A stretch of 64,000 bases of DNA from Pseudopyrenochaeta lycopersici (Eukaryota; Ascomycota; Dothideomycetes; Pleosporales; Pseudopyrenochaetaceae), in the NCBI GenBank assembly GCA_003313425.1, contig NHZP01000058.1:62001-126000 (forward strand). Direction: 5' to 3'. The notes beneath the pieces are model-generated. The model saw only the letters and a program-made list of their open reading frames with translations, was not told the origin of the DNA and did not search any database. Of this stretch, positions 56,096 through 64,000 are shown in pieces (the stretch's first letter is position 1; every line of letters begins with the position of its first letter). The translations under genes were made by a program, and so were the position numbers.

Positions 56096-56449
56096 CTACA
56101 TTTTTAGAGCTAAGAGTTGACAGGGACCAGCTCTGTTAAGGCTGTATCCTTATTATCTTACTATAACAAATTAAGACTTCCTATATAATAAGCGGAAGCT
56201 AACTTAGTAGTAGCAGCATAAGAAGATAAACAAGAATAAGATAATAGAAAACAAAAAACAAGAACAACTATAAACAATTAAGAAATAATTCAGAAGTAGT
56301 ACAGTATTAGATTTTAGTTAATTATTAGCGTTAGTAAGGAACTGCCTAGTAGTTGCAGTCTCCTTATTCAGTTATACTAAAGGGCTGCAGCAGCCTATTT
56401 AGGATTTAGCCTTCAGCTATCCTTATAGCTGACCTAATACTAGATTCGC

Positions 56450-58300
56450 TGTTATTTAGATTAGATCTTACGCCTACTATTAAGGTTATTAAGAAACACA
56501 CTATAGATACTAGTAAAGTACTTATACCTATAAGGCTAGCAAGGAAAGACTTTCTATTTACAGGAAAAGACGTTACTAAGTTCCTAGATAACTTTAATTA
56601 CTAGGCAGATAATAGTAGCTATAATAACTGTTAAAAGATAAGAATCTTTCTAGACTTCTATAATACTATATGCAGAAGCTTTATTAAGAAAATAAGGCTA
56701 TATAGGGTGCTAGACTAAAAGAAGCTTTAAGAAGTAATAAAAGAGTATTAGCATAATTAAGATATAGCTTAACGCATAGGAACGCGAGCGTTCCTAGAGA
56801 CCTATATTTCTAAGACGTTAAGAAAATTCCTAGGACTATCTAAGTATTTAACTAACTTTGCAGCGTATAGTAACGCTTATATTAAGACAGGCTAGCTACA
56901 TAAGATAGAGGCTAGCTTCTTTTTCGCCAGAGGCCTTCTAAGAGAAGACTAGGACATAATCTTTATCTATATATATAAAGGGCTAATTCTAGATAAGCTA
57001 GAGAGTTTTAATATTAAGAAGATTTACACGTATCTTAAGCGCGTGTACTGCTAAAGAGAGGGGATAAAATAGATATCCCCTAGCTATGCAGAAAGAGAGG
57101 CTAAGCTTACCTACTAGATCCTAGATTAAGAAAAGAAAATATTAATAGCTAAGTAGCTAAAAGATATAGTTAATAACTATAAGAAAACTAAAGTTTAAGA
57201 GGAAGCTAGGCCTGCTCTTCTACCTAGTATAGATCTAGAGGTTTAAGACCTTATTTCAGCCCTTAGCGACTAGAAGATTAGCCTAGCTAAAGTTAACGAG
57301 ATAATAGTTTATCCTAAGCTTAGTCAGATTCTGAGGAACCTAGCTACGTACGCGTACTTTATTAGCTAAGTTGTTACAAGAGATAATACTAAGCAGCTAC
57401 TATTAGAAAGGAATAATAGCTCGTACATAATAATAGCTCCTCGTAACTTAAATCCTTAGTAAGGCGCGATTACTATCTAAGGCTGTAAATATTAAAACAC
57501 TTATAATATATGCAACCTCCCTAGTTATATTACTAGAGAATATAAGCTATATTAGCTACTTTTACATCTTAGCTAGATTAGCTTTAAGTAGAATAGGGAA
57601 GTTAGGTATAAGACTTACTATTTTAGTCCTTTGCATAAGAGGTTAGGGCAAATCTAAGGAACTGCACCCTAAACGCTGTAGCTCTATTAGTTAAAACAGA
57701 AAATTTAGGAGTATTATAGAGTTACTAATAATATCTTAGATTAGCTAGCGTTAGTAGTATATCTAGAGAAGTTTAATAAAGTAGACTTAAGGCCTACTTA
57801 ATATTAAAAGCTTAGACTACTAGCTGTACAGTAACAGAAGGTAGTTAGTCTTAATATAAATACAATTATAGAAGATAGATATAGTAAAGCAGCTATAAGC
57901 CTAGCTAAGGATCTTCTAAACTTTTAGAATGTTAGGATATTACTAAGAGGCTTAACTAAGGCGTGTTTTACCCTTAATAAGGTTACATCTTAGGATATTA
58001 TTCTTAGTACTTTTAAGGAAAGAGTAGTAAATGCTAGCTTAACTTATATAGTAACACGCTCTTAAACGCGTTAGAATATTAGGAAAGATTTAGTTCTTAA
58101 GAAAGTTAGGTAGAGTAAAGTTTAGAAGTAAGCTCCTGCTAAGCCTCCTTATTCTAAGTAACTAAAGTAAGTTATAGTTAAGGACTATTATATACCTGCT
58201 ATAAGGGGTAATACTATATTTAAACTAATAGATATTAAGGAATTTAAGCGAGTAGAGCTAATTCTATTCGCCAGCTAAGCCTATAATAAGCTATTCTCTC
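56450..58300 (+). pseudogene. GypE gag, RIP-degraded
   Basis: Plus-strand frame with long near-open stretches: KDVTKFLDNFNY, then RIFLDFYNTI, then YISKTLRKFLGLSKYLTNF. A probable knuckle region is near 57480-57540. Gag ends before the protease-like block near 59000. No enzymatic motif is expected in this part. Confidence 0.6.
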
Positions 58301-58899
58301 TTATATAGCTTCTAAATAATAATAGAAGCTTTTAAGATTTAAAAGCTAAGCCTAAATTTATTAGTTAGAATAAGAAAAAGAAGAACTAGAATAATAGCCT
58401 TACTAACACAGAGCTCTGTTATTTACTAGGCCCGCATCTAAACTGTATCGCTACTACTATACTATATTAGGAGGTGCGTAGTATAACTTTTAGGGACCTT
58501 ATAAGCTAATATTAGCTTTAAAAATAAGTTAGAAATATATTAAAAGCGATTAATAAGCCTGCCGCGTTATTAGCTAGCGTAAACGCTGCGGAATTAAGTA
58601 TTAGGCTAGCTAGCTAATTAGTAATTACTAGGTTAGCTAAGTAAGACCTGCTAGAATCTAATTAGCTAACACTATAGTACCTTACCCTGTACAACCCCGC
58701 GTCCGCCTAAGTTATTAGGGATATTTAGAGGTATTTTTCTAATAAAGAAAAAGTTAAATTAAATTAAGAAGAGACTATTAGTCTTAAAAAAGGACTAAAT
58801 TTAGGGCTTAACTTAATATAATTTAGGACTTTTAATACCTAAACTAGGTATAAGGCCCTAGAAACATATAATACTTAGTATAAAGCTTTAGTTAATCCT

Positions 58900-61800
58900 A
58901 CTAAATAAGAAGCTATAATAATTTAAAAGAAGATAGGTATAGCCTACGTGTAGTATAACCTTCTAACCTGCTAGGCCTTATTTAATAGGTATATAGTAAA
59001 GTGTCTTATTAACACTAGCGCACAGATAAACTTTTTAAGATATAGTACAGCTAAGGCATTAAAGCTTACATATAAAGACTATAAGTAAGGTAGCTTATAT
59101 TAAGATAGAGTAGTTACTATAAATAGAAGTACTAATCCTTTTATAAGAACTGCGTAGAGTGTCCTAGTTAAAGTAAGAGAGGTAACTATTATTAGTTACT
59201 TTAGGATTATTTAAAACCTAACAAGATTAGTAATTTTAGGTAGACTTTAGTGCGCTTTAGCAAGGTTATTAATTTAGTATAACGTATATAGAAGGATTAT
59301 GTGCAGGATTATTTCTAAGAATAGAGACAGGAACGCCGTCTTTATAGCCTCTAATCTTACTCTACTACATCTAAGAGACTATATACTAACTCCTAAAGAT
59401 AAAGAAAATATGTAGTAGACACTCTTTCTAGAGAGGAGTGTCTAGATTTAAGTAGAAGATACCTAGAATAATATTTTAGTTTAGAATCTTATTTATCTTA
59501 TACTTAGGTTAAGTATATTTAGGAGGCTAAGTTTATTAAAGCTTCTATTAGATTTAGTAAATTTTTACCTATTTTTATAACTAATAATAAGCAGTAATTT
59601 AAAGAATAAGTAAAGTAAGTAATAAGCTATATAGTTAGAGCCTCTAAGGATCCTTTAGCTGCGCGAGAATTAGAGTCTTTTTTAGTTATATATAAACTCA
59701 ACCGTTAGGCGCAATAGGAAAAGAGAAGGAAGTGCACAGACAGTTAGGTTAATACCCTACATAAGAGAGTAGCTAATAAGGTGCAACCTATAGACATTCC
59801 TGTAGTATTAGATATTAAGGAGTTTAGGCGTAAGGATTAGAAGTAATATGCTATTAAACTATAACTCTTAAGAAAGAGTCTAAGGCCTCCTAATATTAGA
59901 CCTTTTAATTACCTTTTTAAGTGTAGATATATAGTATTCCTACGAGGTATAAGATTAACACTAGAAAGGCTAGCCTTATAAAAGTTTAGATCTAAGTTAA
60001 TAAAATTAGAAGTTTAGTTATTTATTAAAATGTTAATAAATAGAGAAGGCGCGATTACTTTTACTTTCTCTAAGACAGGACGAATTATTAAGGATATATG
60101 TCCTCTATATAAGATACAGACTATTAAATATAAAGCTTAGTAAGAAAAATTATTCCTAATAGCGTAAGCTATTAAGGAAGAGGTAGTTATAATATTTAAT
60201 AACAGACTTAATTAAGGAGTACTAGAAAGATGCGCTAGTTAGTATAGAAACTTATAGTTTCTAGTTAAAAAGAAGGATAAGAGTTATTAGATAATACTTA
60301 GGTTAATTAAGATAAACGTAGTATCTCTTAGGGATACTAATCTACCTCTAACAGTAGATAAATTCTCTAAGCGTTTTAGTAGATGTCGTATTCTATCTCT
60401 TATAGATCTATTCTTAGGATATAACTAGATTATACTTTATCTAGATAGTAGAGACATAACTACCTTTTATACGCTAGTTAGTTTACTTTAATACTGTATA
60501 ATAGTTTAAGGCGCGACTAACTTAGTTACAGTCTTTTAGTAAGTAGTTATAAAGATTATAAAAGATTATTAGCTATATACTATTCCTTTTATAAATAATA
60601 TTACTACTAGCAGTCCTAAAACTAACTATAGAGGAGAAGAAGTATTTCCTAGAGTAAGAAGATATATATTAGAACACATTTAATAGCTAGATAGAGCTCT
60701 AGCTAATGTAGAAAGAGCTAAAGCTATAATTTTAGGTAAGAAGTATTATTAGGGAGTCTCTAGATTAGGAGTAGTTAGATATAAGGTTACTGCGCAAGAG
60801 AAATATCTAGATTAATAAAAAGTAGCTAAGATTCTAGATTAGCTAGAATACAGAAACGTAAAAGAAGTAAGGGTATTTATAGGTATCTATGTCTACTACA
60901 GGATATAGGTGCCTAGCTTTACTATTCGCGCGAAGCCCCTGTTCTAGTTAATAAGGACTAGCGTTAAATAGACATAGCAGGAAGCTTAATAAGAGGCTAT
61001 GCGTACCTTAAAGTAATATATTACTTTAGCCCTAGCGTTAGTAAGTCTTAACTATAAGAATAGAGGTATAATTTTTATAGCAGTAGATGTAAGTAAGGAA
61101 GGCGTAGGCGCGTCTCTTAAACAGATTAGAGCAGATAGAAAAAGACATCTATATTAATTTAAAAGTATAATTTAGTTAAAAGCTAAGAGTCTCTAGCACT
61201 TAATAAAGCTTAAGTGTAAGGCAGTATTATAGGCGTTAAAGAAATTTAGAACCTAGCTATATAGATAACATTTTACTATTAAAACAGACGCTTAGACGCT
61301 TATTTATTAACTTAATAGATTATTACCTAACGTCTCTAGGTTAGTCTAAAATAGGTAGCTTACAGCTATCCTTACCTAGAACTTTAATATTAAGCATGTT
61401 CCTAGAAAGAAGAATGTTATTAATAATACGTTATTACGTTACCTAAAGCTAGAAGGATAGGAACAGCTAGATAAGACTAAAGATAACCTTAAAGATTTTA
61501 TTAAAAACGTAATTACTAACCTTAAGTTTACTTTACCTACTAAGATAAGGAAGGTACTAAATAAGTAATACTTAGATAAGTCTAAAGTAATTACTTAGTT
61601 CTTAATAAGATTTAAGAAGCCTAAAGGCCTTATAAGGGCATAACTTTAAGTATAAAAAAAGAGGGTAATAAATTTCTTTATGTAAAAAGGCTATCTATTT
61701 TAGAAGTCTATAAGGAATATAGCTATTTATTAAGTTATAGATAATCCTAATCTTAAGACTACAGCTATATAGGAAGTATATTAATAGATTAGTTATAGAG

Positions 61801-62187
61801 GAGTAAACAGCGTCTATTTAATGCTTACTTAACAATACTAGTAAGAAAGAATATATAAGGAGGTGTAACGCATAATTATATTATGTAAATAGTACTAGCG
61901 GAGATTATTAAGTCGCAAGTAAGAGATACTAATAAATACCTACTGTTACGTATTATAGGAACGAGTTACTATAGATATTATTTACATACCGTATTATTAA
62001 GGAAAGAAATTTATTATAATTACATAAGAATACCTTAGTAGATAGCTAGAGGCACGAGTAATAGCTAATAATAAGTTATCTACTGTTACTAAGTTTTTAT
62101 ATAAAGAAATCTTATATTACTAGAGTATAATAAAGACACTTACTATAGATAGCAGACCTAATTTTAGAAAAGTAGTTAAAGCCCTTA
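58900..62187 (+). pseudogene. GypE pol (protease, RT, RNase H, integrase), RIP-degraded and truncated
   Basis: Protease-like KCLINTSAQINFLRYS near 58990-59040 (decayed DTGA block). RT: LIDLFLGYNQIILYLDSRD near 60400-60455, with TTFYTLVSLL following; further EVFPRVRRYILEHI and RALANVERAKAIILGKK. RNase H near 61070-61420 (IAVDVSKEGVGASL, then HVPRKKNVINNTLLR). Integrase: ERVTIDIIYIPYY near 61950-61990, then LTIDSRPNFRKVVKALN just before Fot-2. This Gypsy lineage differs from the GypA-D chromoviruses in its longer connecting regions. No open frame. Confidence 0.8.
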
Positions 62188-62820
62188 ACGTGTCCCACAA
62201 GCGAGCGCCGCGCACAAGCGAGCGCCGCACCCTACCAAGTTTGAGCACCTCTACCAGCGTACAGCTCAACCATAAATTCAAGTAATCTATAGATATTAAT
62301 ATGCAAGCTTAAGTAGCACCTATAGTATCGTTTTTATACGTGCGCGAGTTATGCCTAGTCTCTCTGCACCTTTTACAGCGCGATAGAGCCCGGCCGCTAA
62401 GGCCTGATTGCTCCCTACTTTAACGCATTTCACGCCTAATCTGTTAATCAGCCTCTTGTTAAGTAGCTATATCCTCTCTAACTCCCTTTATTAAGACTCC
62501 TCCTTTCTAAATCTACTTTCTTTTGCGCTGCTTTTGCTAAGTTACTGCCTAATTAACCTTCTTAAGGCTATTAATCCTACCCTCTATTAGCTTAGCTCTA
62601 TATGCCCCTACTATAGCCTCCTTTGTAAACTAATTAAGCGCCTTAATAATTAAGGCTGGTAATGAGCTCTTATGCTGTTGAACGCGATCGCTAATTAGAG
62701 TCGATTGAGCCTCAAACTCACGTGGGTTCCTTGGTGTTTGAGGCTCCCATAGAGCTCCTTGCTCAGCTCCTAGCTGAGCTCCTAGTTGAGCTCCTAACTG
62801 AGCTCCTAGCTGAGCTCCTA
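62188..62820 (-). mobile_element. Fot-2, truncated and RIP-mutated relative of Fot-1
   Basis: Left end ACGTGTCCCACAAGCGAG after TA 62186-62187. It aligns with 18449-19140 of Fot-1 with mainly C-to-T and G-to-A changes, covering the inverted repeat, zinc-knuckle tail and the start of the 12-bp array. It stops at 62820 within the array, where GypA sequence begins. Confidence 0.9.
62290..62820 (-). pseudogene. Fot-2 transposase C-terminal fragment
   Basis: Minus-strand remnant of the zinc-knuckle tail and GAQL array as in Fot-1, with additional stops from RIP. No catalytic region. Confidence 0.75.
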
Positions 62821-64000
62821 CCCCTCCTATTTTACATAGAACTTATTATGTTAATTTTATAAGCGCTTATCTTAGATGTTTTTAATTACCTATTTGAGGT
62901 AGTCTTCTTATAGGTTATTATCTTATATAATAACAGTAGTAGGGTTTAAGTCGTTAGTTTATTATAATAGGAAAGGGTCTTTAGTAGCTAGTCTTAGCTT
63001 CTCTATATAGTATAATTTAGTTCTCTATAGTATATAAAGCTTAACCTAATAAGAGTTTTATACGCAGGTAACTTAGTACTTCTTACTTTTCTAGTTAAGT
63101 TTCTTACTTCTGCGTGTAGTTTATACGTGCCTAAGGTCTAACTATACCTAGTCTCTAACCTTATACTTAGGAGCTAAGCAACGTGTCTTATTTACCTATA
63201 CTTCCTGTTATTATTAAGCGTGTATTATAGCTAAGATAGCCTAGTTAGCAGCTTATTTTAGCGTTTATATAATACTTTCTACTTATTTACTAGGGGGTGT
63301 TACTCTATTAAGTAGGTTACTGCTAGCTAACTTTCTAGGTAGCTCTAGGAAGAGCGAGTTTAGATAGCTATATAAAAGGAAGAAAAGAGCGACGCCTATA
63401 AAAGAGTTCGTATAAGTATTTAGTATTAACTTAAAGATTAGGTATAGCGTTACTTAGTTATTCTAGTCGTAGTTATAAAAGATTTAACTAACTACCTTAA
63501 TATTACTATTTACGCGTTCTGTAGTGCTGTCTATTTATAGGTAGTAGGCTGTTAATAAGTTCCTCTATACTCTTAAGAGTTTACAGATTTTTCTCTATAG
63601 TTTACTTATAAATTACGTACCCCTATCTAACATAATAGACTTAAGGAGCCTATAGTAGTAGAAGACTTCTTATATAAATACCTAGGCTATATTATCTACT
63701 TTAATTATCTTAAGTAGGATTAGTATTACGCCTTTACCTAGGTAGTCTTTAACTACTATTAAGTTAGTATAGCTAGATAATAGTAGTAGACTAGTAATAA
63801 AGTTAACTATTAAGTCTTACTACGTATAACTAAGTACTAGTAATAGGCGTAGGTATCTGTGCTTACTATCTCCCTATAAGGTGCTTTATCTATATAAGCT
63901 GTAATTCTGTATAAATTAGCGGACGTTTTTACTTATACCTAGCTAGTACTAGGTACTAGCTAGCATATAGTACGTTTCTTCTCTTCCTAGGTAACCTGTT
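62821..64000 (-). mobile_element. GypA second copy, integrase/chromodomain end, runs off the window
   Basis: Colinear with 4632-5811 of GypA with scattered transitions. It starts without LTR or duplication at the Fot-2 array (only TA is shared at the junction). On the minus strand it encodes the chromodomain and integrase end; on the plus strand only the last part of the GypA antisense ORF. It continues beyond 64000. Confidence 0.85.

Larger units (their letters stand above)
55417..62187 (+). mobile_element. GypE Ty3/Gypsy element, plus-strand copy
   Basis: Starts TGTGCCGTTGCACAGGG inside the GypB copy and runs 6.8 kb through 5' LTR/leader, gag, protease, RT, RNase H and part of integrase, where Fot-2 interrupts it. 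The same 5' end is at 21418 in the minus-strand copy. The 3' LTR is not in the window. Confidence 0.85.

Noticed and set aside
1..64000. tRNA or rRNA genes
   Set aside because: I found no convincing tRNA arms or rRNA core sequence by reading; a dedicated tRNA search could still find one in 33-48 kb.

Overview
The window looks like a transposon-rich accessory or repeat-rich compartment of a filamentous ascomycete (Pezizomycotina). Four things point there. The repeats are extremely TA-rich, with almost every ancestral CAG/CAA codon turned into TAG/TAA, as expected from repeat-induced point mutation (RIP). Chromodomain-type Ty3/Gypsy elements and Fot/pogo elements are abundant. Host genes have short introns (50-75 nt) starting GTAAG. 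HET-domain genes are present. I cannot name the species.

Layout. (1) 1-21418 is a minus-strand Gypsy element (GypE) split by two insertions: a composite Gypsy (GypB, 918-17616, duplication AAAAT), and a young Fot/pogo element (Fot-1, 18449-20468, duplication TA) with a nearly intact transposase. GypB in turn holds a minus-strand Gypsy (GypA, 3086-11932, duplication TAAAG), which holds a pogo element (7213-9330). (2) 22348-33155 is a Fot element (Fot-3) holding a Tc1/mariner copy (22884-24233) and a hAT-like terminal-inverted-repeat element with telomere-like motifs (24365-31689); the latter holds Gypsy GypD (24739-31584, duplication ATACC). (3) 33158-47936 is a gene island of normal base composition. 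(4) 47937-64000 is a second nest: Fot-4, LTR pieces, a minus-strand GypB copy, a 5'-truncated Gypsy (GypC), two solo LTRs, a plus-strand GypE, a RIP-mutated Fot copy and the end of a second GypA.

The island carries three convincing multi-exon genes: a protein kinase gene (minus), a kinase-HET fusion gene (plus, divergent from the first) and a HET-domain gene (minus, tail to tail with the fusion). The kinase gene and the first half of the fusion share the same layout: a short N-terminal module followed by a kinase. Together they look like a fungal allorecognition or cell-death (heterokaryon incompatibility type) cluster; that role is inferred from the families. Around them lie gene and transposon relics, some carrying single RIP-like stop codons.

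A second theme is that several Gypsy families carry an extra ORF antisense to the 3' end of pol. In GypB (two variants) and GypD it can be read as a cysteine motif plus coiled coil; in GypA it has a different sequence and its own TATA box. RIP has converted only Gln-type codons to stops in these frames, so they look like real ancestral ORFs.
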